Assembly (NCBI RefSeq): GCF_000327385.1
Contig: NW_008709463.1
Span: 1,780,341-1,844,340 of the forward strand
Origin: Lottia gigantea
Taxonomy: Eukaryota; Mollusca; Gastropoda; Lottiidae
Direction: 5' to 3'
Length of the DNA: 64,000 bases
Shown one piece after another: positions 52,855-63,924 of the stretch (positions are counted from its first letter, which is position 1; the number at the start of each line of letters is the position of its first letter). The translations under genes were made by a program, and so were the position numbers. The notes under the pieces are model-generated. The model was not told the DNA's origin. It worked only from the letters and a program-made list of their open reading frames with translations, and made no database searches.

Positions 52855-53095
52855 TTCGCCTGCGAAATCATTTATTGAAAGCTGAAACTATCCCGGGAAA
52901 CAAGTGTTCGTCTGCGAAGTCATTTATTGGAAGCTGAAACAAGCCCGGGAAACAAGTGTTCGTCTGCTGCGAAACCAGTTATTGGATGCTGAAACCAGCC
53001 CGGGAAACAGGTGCTCGTCTGCGAAATCATTCATTGGAAGCTGACACTAGCCCGGGAAACAAGTGCTCGTCTGCGAAATCATTTATCGGGTGCTG
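52855..53095. repeat. 52-bp tandem repeat upstream of the SLC16 gene
   Basis: About four and a half units with TGCGAAATCATTTATTGG, GCTGAAAC and CCCGGGAAACAAGTG; CCCGGG recurs at 52-55 bp spacing. The array ends about 260 bp before the start codon, so it lies in the promoter or 5' UTR. Confidence 0.85.
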
Positions 53096-53354
53096 AAACA
53101 TCAATTAACGCGCGTCGTCCTTTAAGGAAGTTCGTTTGAAACTGTGAAGACACTAGCAAAAATTGTGTCACATCAGAAGGTCACATCAGAAGGCGAAATA
53201 AGAAGAGGAGTGACCAAGTAAGAACAGAGCATTTGTGCTTGTGTTGTAGAAATTAAGAGTTGGTGCACCTACAAGGACCAAATGTCGTCAAGGCATGGGA
53301 ACTAGGTGACTAAGCAAGAATATTGTTGTATTTCTTTAAGTGGACACACCGAAG

Positions 53355-56300
53355 ATGGCCAACAGTGATGATAAAGACGGTGGTTGGGCCTGGATTATTT
53401 TAATTGTTGCCAGCTTGTCTGTGGCAGCTAGTTGTGGACTAGGAATAGTCGGTGGAATATTCCAGGTGTTTTTTCTAGAACAGTTCAGAGAAAGCATCTC
53501 CTATACAGCTTGGGTGACTGCCTTATTCTCCTCTTTGCTGCAACTAGCAGGTATGTTCTTCAATTAATGGATTTGTAAAGGGTGTTCTGACTTTTCTATG
53601 TGTATAGTAATATAAAACGCCCAGAATTAGTGGAATTGCAAAAACCGCAGACGTCTGGTGGTGGAAAACTAGAATGGTGCAAATCGATACCACAGTGTCT
53701 GCGATACACATACAATGTTTTGAAACCTTTTTACCATGATCAAGGTTAACGATGAAAATTTACAATCTCTTTCTGAGAAAACCACTCACCTAATAATGAT
53801 TTTTTTGTATAATTTGCTGATATTGCAGGTCCGGTAGCCAGTTTGATAGTCAACTATTTTAGCTGTCGAACCTCAGTAATGTTAGGAAGTATGTTAATGT
53901 CTCTTGGACTGGTTCTCAGTAGTTTTGGGAACAGTATTGAGTATTTGATGATAACATTCGGCATTATATCAGGTAAGAAGTCAGAATGGTACAACTTCAG
54001 GATTAAACAAAGCTGTCCCCTCTGCCCCCCCCCCCCCCCTTTTTGGCTACACCACTGAAGTGGCGTTTCTACGGGGGATTGGGGCCGGCCCGGCTCTTTC
54101 ACCACCCCCACCCCTTCCTACTTTCAAAATTTTTAACAATTTACATCATGAAAGAATAGTCCGTGGCCCACTGGAAATTTTGTTGGCCCCTGCTCGCCAC
54201 TGAAGTAGGGCCCATGGAATAGTCAAAAGGGTAGGAGGGGGTGGGGGTGTCGTATGAGGTCTATCACAACTAGAAAAGTTGAGTGTGATAACTCTTTTCA
54301 ATTCATTTTACTGTCTATGCTATTTTTTCAGGTCTAGGTTTAGGTTTAATCTATACCCCATCAATTATTATTACTAACTACTATTTCCATTCTAAACGGA
54401 ATATAATGACGGGCGTGGTCATGTCGGCGGCGGGTGTTGGAATCTTTGCTGCTCCTTTATTATCACGGCAAGTATTTTTTTCATATTCGGCTAATCTCGG
54501 TCACGGATTGAAATGCACGTGCTGGGCCAATTTAATATGGTTGTTAATGTAAAAGCAATCAAATTTCTTCTGTGGTAGAAATGAAATGTACTTTGACGTC
54601 ATACCATTCGGATTTATGACGATGCAGTGTACAATGAGGAAATTTCGCCAGATAAGTGACAGAACCCTTCTTTTTTCTTTTAAGTTACGACTGTCCACGA
54701 TCTTAGAAATGCACAACCTACAGCACAACGGGTCTCGGTTTATCATAGTACAAGTGACCCTATAGTTTTATTTCTATAAAAGTTCTATGTTGGCCAATCC
54801 ATAATATTGCTACTAACGGACTACGCAAAAATCTTGAAAACGTTGACCTTTAATTTCAGATATCTTCTGGACAATTTCAATTGGCGGGAAACAATGATTA
54901 TTCTCGCAGGAACCTCGGCACAGTTCTGTGTTTTTGGTGCAGTAATGTTCCCCATTCATGAACCATCAACTATTTCGTGTACAGATAAACTCTTGCCATT
55001 GGTGAAGTGTAAAAAGGGGAAACAACCCATAAACAATGCGCACGAACATTTGAAATTAAAACACCAGGGGGGGCTTGGTGATGACGTAATAGCTGGTAAC
55101 GTCGCAGTAAAGGAATACTGCCAAATAGTTGAAAAGGAACCATTTTTAAAGAATCCAACCAAAATCAACGAAAATGAGGTCCAATCAAAACAGTTTCTGG
55201 ATGTGAAAGATTCTAATATTTTAAAATCTTTAGAATCTGTGTCTCTGAATAGTCAACTGTTTTTATCAAGGACGTCGGGGCTGAACGTGGACGTTTCGAC
55301 CCCAAAACCCTATTTCTTACGGCACAAACAATTTATAGTGTTTTGTATAAGTTTGATATTAGTGAATGCCGGATTTGGAGGGGTGTTGATACACTACCCT
55401 CATTTGTGTGAGTCAAAAGGTGCTTCAAAAAATGACGTGGCGTTAGCAATATCTGCCAACGGACCAGCGTTAGTGGTTTCACGTGTTTTAGTAGGGGCTT
55501 TAGGTAATGCCGATAACGTGGATTTTTTCGCAGTGTATATCTCCCTTAAAGCGCTGGCTGGAATTTTTGTGTGTTTAGTGCCCATATTTAACTATAGTAT
55601 TGGATACAGTGTTAGTACAATGATTATACTAGCTTTAACTAATGGCGGCTCTGATTCCCTCGCGGTTGGTTTAACTCTAGATTGTGTTGGGTTCGACCAG
55701 TTTGCAGTGGCTGTAGGTGTTCAGATGGTTTGCGCTGGTATTGGGTATCTGATAGCTCCACCTATTATAGGTGAGTGTCTCCTGTCTACAAAGGAACTGA
55801 CTTTTTAGCTGAAATTTATTTTAAGAAATGTAATTTTAACTCGTGTTGCCTCTTATGGCTAGATGTGTATTTTAAATATTCCATCAATGGTCATTCGTAA
55901 TTTTGTGTTTCTTGGACGTCGGGTCAATGAAAGGTATAAATCTGTAAGATTTGAAAAACTGTTTATAATATCAATGATAATTTGTATGGCTGTATTTTGC
56001 AGGCTGGGTGGTTGATGTAACGGGTTCTAATAACACTGCCATGTTTATAGCAGGTACGATCTTTAATATTCTCGGTTGAGGAAGTCACGGTGACTCATTG
56101 ACCGAAACATCTGTCTCTATTCTACCCTCTGATAGCTATTATTTTGACAGATGTCCTGTTAAATGTAGACATTCCGCATCTCCGCAGGTGCTGGGGTTTT
56201 AAACTTATTTAGATACCTTGGATCTACAAACCCAGGTATATTTGGAAAGATGAATATTTTTGTAGTTCAATCATATCATCACTTTCTCCTTACATTATTT

Positions 56301-56939
56301 ATGTCACGTGATACTAACAAAACGAAAGGTAATTCAATATTATGTTAGAGAAAACGCATCTTTGGAGGTGTGGAAAATCCACATTTAACAGGGTTTTTTT
56401 CTTCTGACTCTACTCCAGATGACAATTGTCAAAATATCCATCAGAGGATGGAATAGAGGCAGATGTTTCGGACTAGGTGACTCAGTGAGTTAATGCTTGC
56501 TCGCTAACAGTCTAGGTCAAGGGCTCAATCCCGACATAAGTCGAGATAATACCTTCGAACTTTTCAATCCTTGTTAGTGATGCAAGTCGATAGTGCTGAC
56601 ATGGAAAAGTTGTTCGGATGGGACAATAAACCTCGGCCCTGTGTGCACGTTAAAGATCCCAGTTGAAAAATAAAAAGGCATAAATAATTTAAAAGATTTT
56701 GCTAAAGCCGTTTTCCTGTTTACACTGTGAAGTCAATTTTTCTTATCTATTGACATCAGTAGTGGGAGTTGTTTAAGATAAAGATTGTCAATGTTTTACT
56801 TTCAGGAGGTTTATTAATGCTGTCAGCGTTCGTTTGTCTCTTGATTCCATTGCTAAAAGAGAAAGATGCACCTTCAATCGGGTACCATCCTCAGAAATGC
56901 CAGGAAACGGTCGAAATAGACGAACCAACCAAGTCGTAA
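53355..56939 (+). CDS. SLC16 / monocarboxylate-transporter-like MFS protein (complete, 6 exons)
   Basis: Plasma-membrane transporter of the SLC16 group, usually moving lactate, ketone bodies or related acids, often with protons. Exons: 53355-53550, 53829-53972, 54332-54467, 54860-55770, 56003-56053, 56806-56939; 1572 nt, 523 aa, phases agree. The family signature DGGWAW is at residues 8-13, at the start of TM1. Six helices, a long hydrophilic loop (about residues 195-320), then six helices with NGPALVVSRVLVG and an APPIIGGWVVD motif typical of the SLC16 C-half. Intron 3 opens with GCAAGT, not GT. Start: an upstream GTG-led frame was ignored for this ATG, which follows GAAG. AATAAA at 57131-57136. 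The substrate cannot be told from sequence. Confidence 0.93.
54000..54250. repeat. C-tract and GTGGC element in SLC16 intron 2
   Basis: CTGCCCCCCCCCCCCCC at 54023-54039, then CACTGAAGTGGCGTTTCTAC and GCCACTGAAGTAGGGCCC, like the AGTGGCG ends of many short transposons. Confidence 0.5.
54560..54775 (-). mobile_element. SINE fragment in SLC16 intron 3
   Basis: GTGTACAATGAGGAAATTTC, GACTGTCCACGATCTTAG and GCACAACCTACAGC match the SINE body and tail of the 7.9-kb copy. Confidence 0.55.
56080..56690. mobile_element. Foldback element followed by a SINE in SLC16 intron 5
   Basis: 56097-56150 (CCGAAACATCTGTCTCTATT) and 56418-56470 (GGAATAGAGGCAGATGTTTC) pair over about 50 bases. From about 56475 a plus-strand SINE starts (GTGACTCAGTGAGTTAATGC, CAAGGGCTCAATCCC, CCTCGGCCCTGTGTGCACG). 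One foldback end recurs alone at 57283-57325. Confidence 0.7.
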
Positions 56940-57462
56940 CAATATCTGAACTAATCAACCTGATGGCCTGTTTGACAAAAACTTAAATTCCGATCATTTT
57001 CCTGCTCCTTTCACCTGATTGGTCAATCTCTAAACAAATCCATTTTTACTAGCCAATCAGGAGTCTTATTCTGGAAAACTTAAATAAGATAAAAATCCAA
57101 ATTTGGGGAAATACAGTAATCTGATTAGATAATAAAACAAATTTTAAAATAAATTTTAGTGATTGACCAGATGTGGTTAGCGTCCATAAAAAGTTTTTAA
57201 CAAAAATCGTTTTATCCTAATTCAACTTTTTTATGGAATGACAGGTATCGCCAAGTATCGATACAGCTGTTACTCCACTTACAAACGTCAAAATACCTAT
57301 CAGAGACTGGAATAGAGGCAGGTGTCAATTTAAAAACAAGCGAATTTGAATAACTTTAATTAATCTGCCAAAGCGGTTTAAGAATTGAACAAGCTGTGTG
57401 CTTTCTCTGGCTTTCACTTTACGGTAAGCACCGCTTTTAAAATATTTATATTATCCCAGCTG

Positions 57463-58192
57463 ATGCACTGAGCACTATTTTAACAGCTGTATTTCTATAT
57501 CGCTCTACAATTGATGTATTGAGCACTATTTTAACAGTGGTATTTCTATATCGCTCTACAATTGATATATTGAGTACTATTTTAACAGTGGTATTTCTAT
57601 GTCGCTCTACAATTGATGTATTGAGCACTATTTTAATAGTGGTATTTCTATATAGCTCTACAATTGATGTATTGAGCACTATTTTAACACTGGTATTTCT
57701 ATATCGCTCTACAATTGATGTATTGAGCACTATCTTAACACTGGTATTCTATATCGCTCTACAATTGATGCACTGAGCACTATTTTAACAGCGGTATTTC
57801 TATATCGCTCTACAATTGATGTATTGAGCACTATTTTAACAGTGGTATTTCTATATCGCTCTACAATTGATATATTGAGTACTATTTTAACAGTGGTATT
57901 TCTATGTCGCTCTACAATTGATGTATTGAGCACTATTTTAATAGTGGTATTTCTATATCGCTCTACAATTGATGTATTGAGCACTATTTTAACAGTGGTA
58001 TTTCTATATCGCTCTACAATTGATGTATTGAGCACTATTTTAACAGTGGTATTTCTATATCGCTCTACAATTGATATATTGAGTACTATTTTAACAGTGG
58101 TATTTCTATGTCGCTCTACAATTGATGTATTGAGCACTATTTTAATAGTGGTATTTCTATATCGCTCTACAATTGATGTATTGAGCACCTTT
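57463..58192. repeat. 51-bp minisatellite, about 14 units, with higher-order structure
   Basis: Unit CTCTACAATTGATGTATTGA, GCACTATTTTAACAGTGG, TATTTCTATATCG: 51 bp, 17 codons without stops on both strands, hence long ORFs both ways. Variants with GATATATTGAGTAC and TATGTCG recur about 306 and 204 bp apart, showing block duplication. It begins about 520 bp after the SLC16 stop. Confidence 0.93.
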
Positions 58193-58897
58193 TTTTAAGG
58201 AGATGATTTGGACCTTGAAGATATATAAATAGTCTTCAGAACTACTAAAACTATACGAAAATAGTTCCTTCAAATAGACCTTGGTCAAGAAATTTAACTT
58301 TTTGTTCATTTCGTTCACAAGTTTATTATTATCTTTTAAAAAATTGGGGTATCCGAAAGTTGAATGTCTTGTTGATATAGTCCCTGACACCAAGACATCT
58401 TCCGTTACATCTGTGCTTAGACGAAGAGCGACAGGATGATTGAGTCTACTGGACACCAGAGATGTTCCAAAAAAAAATCTCTTAAAATTACTTGTTAAAA
58501 TAACTTTCAAACATCGAAAAATAGGGATACATTTGGATATCGATACTTTAGCGGAATAATTCACGTTCCGAGAGAGACCAAGGTAGGCTATGATTTACTC
58601 CCGGTAATGCTACCACTGTCCCTTTAAAAGAGAAACTATTTATTGTATCATTTCTGAATCCATTGTTTGCGCAGAATCGTATGGTGGGAAAGTTTTAAAA
58701 ACCGGGATGTTCCGTAAAAGTTTTAAGAAATGATGCTCATAAAACAAAGAATACAAGCGAAAACCCAAAACTATTTCACAATATTAACAAAAATTGATAA
58801 AATACAAATAAAACTAATTTTAGCACCTACATCAGACAAAAAAAAAATCAAATCAATATGACGACATTTGGTCCTATAAAATATTGAAAAAATAGAG
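58193..58897. other. Spacer and 3' UTR of the phosphorylase-like gene
   Basis: 58200-58300 holds a TTAAAGRGACA MITE fragment. A possible poly(A) signal on the minus strand is at 58639-58644. Confidence 0.4.
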
Positions 58898-61800
58898 CTA
58901 CATCGATATAAGCAAGGCTTTCATATAACTTGCTGCAGCTAAGGAAGCATAGCACTGCCATTCCTTGTTGTGTCCGTCTTGATAATCGCTCATACCTCGA
59001 ACAACCAGTACACTGTTGACGTTGTTTTGCTCCAGACTATCAAAAATGGTCGAATATCCGGAATCATAACACTTAATGTTGAATTGCTTGGCGAAATCCA
59101 ATCGCAGATCGTTTGCTTTAGAGACAAGTTTACTTCCGGCCACTAACCCATACAAAACGCGCGTATTTCCATCTGTGTAGTGCACGTCTTCTGGGCGAGG
59201 ATGGTCGCATTCGATAATAGTTCCGTCTGGTTTAGTATAATATAACCGATCCGTTCGAATCGACGGTCTGTGAAAATTTGATTCTTGTCCTTTTAAAGTG
59301 TCCAGCGATTCTTCCATTATAGATATCCATAATGGAGAACGACTTTTGAAAGTTTCTGTTTCCTGGCGTAAGGATTTGACCGCGCTGCTTAAAGTTTGGT
59401 CAGTGAAGCTGAAAGTTTTAGTTGTGTATTTATATCCTAGTCCCGGTTGGTGTTCGACTTTTGAACAGTTTATATACACTTTACTACTATTATTGACAAG
59501 CGAGACTACGACATCACCCAGGCGTACATGCTGCTGGTAGTCACTATATGAAGGAACTGCCCCGCCCACTCCAACCATTAATACATGTTGTATGCCTCCG
59601 AAGTTCTCTAAAAAGAAGCATATACAATTTATCGGACGAACTCATGAAATAGCAAACAGTGTGTTACAAGGCATGAGGCAAGCACAACAAGGAAACTGAA
59701 TTTTAAGAGCATTTGCAGAAGCACAACGTGGCAGGTATCTTATACCGAACCCCGAAGCATACGGTATTATCTCAACCTATGCCTGGATTGAACCCTGGAC
59801 CGTCAGGTTAGTGAGTAAGCATCTTACTCTCTGAATCACCACGGTTCCCATCAATTTCCAAAAGCCCGGTGGCCCAACTACCATAAGGACTGGTTCAGAC
59901 AAGTCCCCTAAGGGGCCCTTCAAAAAAAATGCCCCCCCCCCCCCCCCCCCCCCCCCCTCCATTCATCTGGTTGAGTCACTGCAAAAGCCAAAAGCAACTT
60001 ACTATGTAATTTATTGATGGTATCTTCAGCTAATGTTTGATCATCTTGTGATTCGCTATGTAGAGATAGTTTACACGATACAACACGTTGTTTACCAATT
60101 TTACCTATAGTATACACCTCACTATCGCCTGCAAATATACATCGAGTCCCTGTGGTATACCACATCTTAAATTGGATTGTCTCCCTTCGTCTTCACAATG
60201 TCAGGCTATTACAAACTTATTCTTATACCTTGACCGCAAAATCCACTATTCTTGTATCACGGAAGTTTGTTTTGATTGGATTGAACACCAGAGAATACAG
60301 CCAATCACAGGTTTCGATAGAAGGGCAATAAGTCATAAAGTTTTTCTATCGAGGGTTTTGATTGGCTGTATTCGCTGGCGTAGGCCTACAGTCCATTCAA
60401 AAAGCTGCATTCCGATAAAAAAAAAATGGCTATTGCATTCAACGTATAAGAGTTCGTAAGAGCTTGATATTGTCAAGATGAAAAAACCGAAAAATGTTCG
60501 CATCCATAAAATGAAATGTTATAATTATTTTACGTACCTTCTTTAGAATGAATTAAATAAGTAATTTTGTTATCTATCATGGCGTCCACGGCCAGTTTTT
60601 CACAATATAATGATGTTATTATTACGATGTTTATTTTCTCTCGTCCAGAAAACTTCGGTACTTCGTCCAGAATATTCACATCTGGAAAAAAGACTAAAGT
60701 TTGGAATCTCAGCGAAGATTTAATGATATGATTCTCAGAGTATGGAATATCAATGCGTCGAATATTATGTTAGATTGGTAAGTGTAGGGAACCCAATATG
60801 CAACAAAATGGTGCGACGATAACTTAGAAATGACAAGAAGTTTACTTCAAACCAATTCATCGGATAATCGGATATTCATTGCTGCAGGGTGGAGGTGGAG
60901 GGTTGGGGGTTTGTTTGGGGGTGGGGGTAGGCTTTGGTCGAGTAGATTCCTTACCGTGTTTGACAGTTTCTTCATCCGTCGGAATTCTCACCCACGACCC
61001 CTCGCCCAATTCCCGGATTAATCCCCGTTTCTGTAAATCTTTTAATCCGACCATAGCTGGTATCATGTTACTCTTCTCTATTTTGCATAATCTACAATCA
61101 TTAAATAAATAGGGCAACGACTTTTCTTGATTTAAAGAGACAGATTCTCCATCCGTTTGAACAATCGTACCTTAGTCTACCTTAGCTAAGATGTCCTAGA
61201 ATCAATGTAAGAAGATAAGTACCTAGGACATCCTAGCGCTAAGATCATTTCGAGAATACGTGGCCAGAATGTATTTTTTACTAATGATCCGAACCGCAAA
61301 AACTAAACCCGAAATCCAAAGCAACATATTGGCGAAACACAGCATCTAATAAACTTTTCACTTGAGAAAGTATATCAATTATAAATGAGTATTTCATAAC
61401 GAAAAGTGATATCAGGTGTGTAGAAGAGTAAGTATTATGTTACCTGAACAGTGTATCGGCTGTAAGACTATTAGGATAAGCATCTTCAAGTTTTAACAGC
61501 ATTCTCTCCTTTTTAGCTATCCATAATATTTTGGAGATAACTTTGGCCTTTTTCGCTTCCTTTATTGGATCTTTCTTTTTAGCTAAAAAGACAAAATAAA
61601 TGCATCACGTTTCATTGGTAAGAACCCCCTCCCCTCCCCCTCGATTTACTCCGGAATAGAACATTCAACGCTGAACTCTGCCTTTTATAGCTGAGACGAG
61701 TTGGATAGTAGTTTGCAAGGCTGTATAGCCAGTATAAGTTGAATAAGTTCTATCAACCAACACCCACCCCACTCTCTAAATCCCACATACCCAAAGTAAC

Positions 61801-63905
61801 ATTTTATCTGCAAAGTTTAGAATTATCTCGAAGGTGTATGCCCAAAGTCCACCCAGAAGAAACACCTGATATCAATCTATACTTACGTATACTTTCATCG
61901 GGAAATTCATCTAAAAAAAAAGCAGAATTGATTAAAAGTTGGATTAAAATCATACAAGAAAGATGGAGAGTTTAATTTACTGATGCCAACTTCAAAACAA
62001 AAATTAAAAGTCGCAACCAGTACTCGATAATCAACTGCATCGTCCACAAAATGCATATTACATCCGCTTCTTTGTGATTCTATAGTCATAAGGGCATAAT
62101 GTGATAAGATTTCGAGATTAGTGATGTCATCTTAGTTTTAGTGGAATTGCAGGAACCTCAGATGTAAATTCAGAAGGTGCAAATTGATGCTATCAGTGTT
62201 CCCAATACATAAACAAAAATTTTCTAAGAAAATAGCTTACCTATAATTTCAGTAAATTCCCACACGCCTTTTGATTTTCTACTGGTTGATACAGAAATAC
62301 AGTTGAAATTAAACCGTCTGTTGGGTGGAATCGCCCAGTTCAGGAATCTTCCAAATCCAATCTGATCGCCTTTACCGACTTCCAGGCGATGATCTTTCCA
62401 GCTGATCCAGAACTGTTTAAGTTCATCATCACTTAGGAGGTATGGAGTTTTGATTTGTGCTTTAGCATTTCCCAAAGAACCATCTCTTATATAGGATACC
62501 ATGTTCCCATCACAACCAAGAGCAATTTCAAAAGTTTTGCGGTCGACATCACCATAAATTGCACTCAATGCTACATGTGCATCTTCAGACGCTTTGACAG
62601 CAAAACAAACGGATGTTTTGTTCGAAATCGTCACTTCCGGTACGAATTGGTAGGTGTAAGAGTTGGGAGTAAAAACACTAATAAAACTCTCTGAAAAAGA
62701 AGGTGATAATTGAGTTTACCATCACGATAATACAAAAACTGCAATTTCAAAATTTAATCCAACTGAGTCATTCAAGCTGAAAAAATGACAAAACAAGGTG
62801 TTCGCAATAATAAGAAGAACAGAGTTTCTGCCACAAACATATGATGCTTAAAACTGTGTCCGGGTTAAAGGATTAATAATCGAACAAAATTATTAAGCGC
62901 AGCGGTTGGAAAAAGAATTTGATGAGCGAACCACTGTCCACGATTTCTCGAAACGATCTTAGCGCTAGGACATCCTGGAAACAGTATTAGATGTTAAACC
63001 ATAGGATATCTTAGAAACAGTATTAGAAGTTAAGACCCTAGGATATCTTAGAAACAGTGTTAGAAACTAAGATCGTTTCGAGAATACGCGTCCTGGATTT
63101 CTGGTCTCTTTTAAAGGAATACTACGCCTTAAAATGAACATAAACTTGGCCAAAAAACTGTTGTAACTTTATGACACCAGGTAAGTTCACTGATGAATAT
63201 ATACTCATATTGGCCATTAGTGAGAACTTAAATTCCATGTTCACTCTAAGACGTAGTATCATTTTAATATGAACGATATAGTCATTACTAAGAAACTTAC
63301 TGATTGGTCCAAAAGATTCATCACCATCTTCATTTGATTCCACAACCTCCAGTTCAACTCGTTCTATTTCTTTATATTCTCTCAGTACTATTAAAGCTTT
63401 CTTTACAAAACCAATGTAATCTGAAAGTATTACACGAAATACAATATGCAGTCTCTTTATTACATATTTCTATCTTATTTCACTTTAGCGAGTAAACCTT
63501 GTAATAGGTTATCATGTAAGTTTTCATTCGGAAATCCTCGGCAGTTTCCGTCAAAGTATTCTATCGATAAAAGCGTAATCTTGGCCAGTGCTTCTGCTTA
63601 AGAGTGTCCACAACAACAACACGAGTCCAGAGTCCTGTTGGTTGATCTAGAATCAAAGTTCATTGTAACTGAGAATATTATGAAAACAGACAATTTTAAG
63701 AACCTACTTTTTGGTTTGGGGTTGATGACATCCCGGAAATATTCCGACATGACGTTGTTTTTATTGACTGGACCATTTCGTGACACGAACCAGAATCGAA
63801 TGGTCCACGAATCCTGCGTTGAGTCGCCATCTTGTGTCTGTTGCTTCTGGTGGATGACAGCCATAAACTCCAGCCTTCCGTCTGACTGTCGAACATCATC
63901 CATTG
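58898..63905 (-). CDS. Methyltransf_FA - winged helix - nucleoside-phosphorylase-like protein (5' end beyond the window)
   Basis: Ten 3' exons: 63905-63708, 63593-63498, 63420-63301, 62690-62241, 62079-61981, 61582-61444, 61091-60955, 60681-60538, 60149-60003, 59607-58898. All phases agree, giving 746 codons including the stop; the first exon enters in phase 1, so more coding lies to the right. Order within this part: an unrecognised region (about 1-138), a Methyltransf_FA/FAMeT-like domain (about 139-285; FWISWKD, EVGKGDQIG, GVWEF), a lysine-rich linker, a winged helix (about 335-405; LLKLEDAY, LQKRGLIRELG, WVRIP), then a PNP_UDP_1-like fold (about 418-746; IVIITSLYCEKLAVDAM, LMVGVGGAV, LGDVVVS, VVRGMSDYQDG). 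The Met-Glu pair of MTA/SAH nucleosidases is replaced by Gly-Tyr; the SD aspartate is kept. Function unknown; no signal peptide visible in this part. Confidence 0.85.
59933..59959. repeat. Poly(C) tract in an intron
   Basis: An almost pure run of about 25 C bases in the last intron of the phosphorylase-like gene; G on the transcribed-sense strand. Its length is unlikely to be exact in an assembly. Confidence 0.85.
60188..60482. mobile_element. MITE of the CTTCACAATGTCAAG family
   Basis: Inverted ends: GTCTTCACAATGTCAGGCTA at left and its match TAAGAGCTTGATATTGTCAAG at right, pairing over about 70 bp. The interior carries the paired GCCAATCA / TTGATTGGCTG motifs of the family. It sits in an intron of the phosphorylase-like gene and is the most intact copy seen. 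Confidence 0.8.
61190..61265. mobile_element. Fragment of the TCTCGAAACGATCTTA MITE
   Basis: A 37-bp unit CCTAGAATCAATGTAAG is followed by the terminal AAGATCATTTCGAGAATACG. It is the right end of the element found whole at 62.9 kb. Confidence 0.7.
62085..62238. mobile_element. Fragment of the TTAAAGRGATTGTAAAGA MITE family
   Basis: It carries the family core TTAGTTTTAGTGGAATTGCAG and GCAAATTGATGCTATCAGTG. Other fragments are at 29264-29440, 46085-46215 and 53603-53765. Confidence 0.6.
62934..63095. mobile_element. Short MITE with 21-bp TCTCGAAACGATCTTA ends
   Basis: Left end 62941-62961 and right end 63068-63088 are inverted repeats with two mismatches in 21. The interior is about three tandem 37-bp units (GGATATCTTAGAAACAG). 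It lies in an intron of the phosphorylase-like gene. Confidence 0.8.
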
Positions 63906-63924
63906 CTGAAGAAAACAGTGACAA

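Noticed and set aside
53340-53354. Upstream GTG start for the SLC16 protein
   Set aside because: Non-ATG and unneeded; the ATG at 53355 gives the usual short N-terminus before DGGWAW.
57446-58198. Repeat-protein ORFs on both strands with a 17-residue period
   Set aside because: The 51-bp repeat is open on both strands by chance; codons mirror the DNA repeat exactly.
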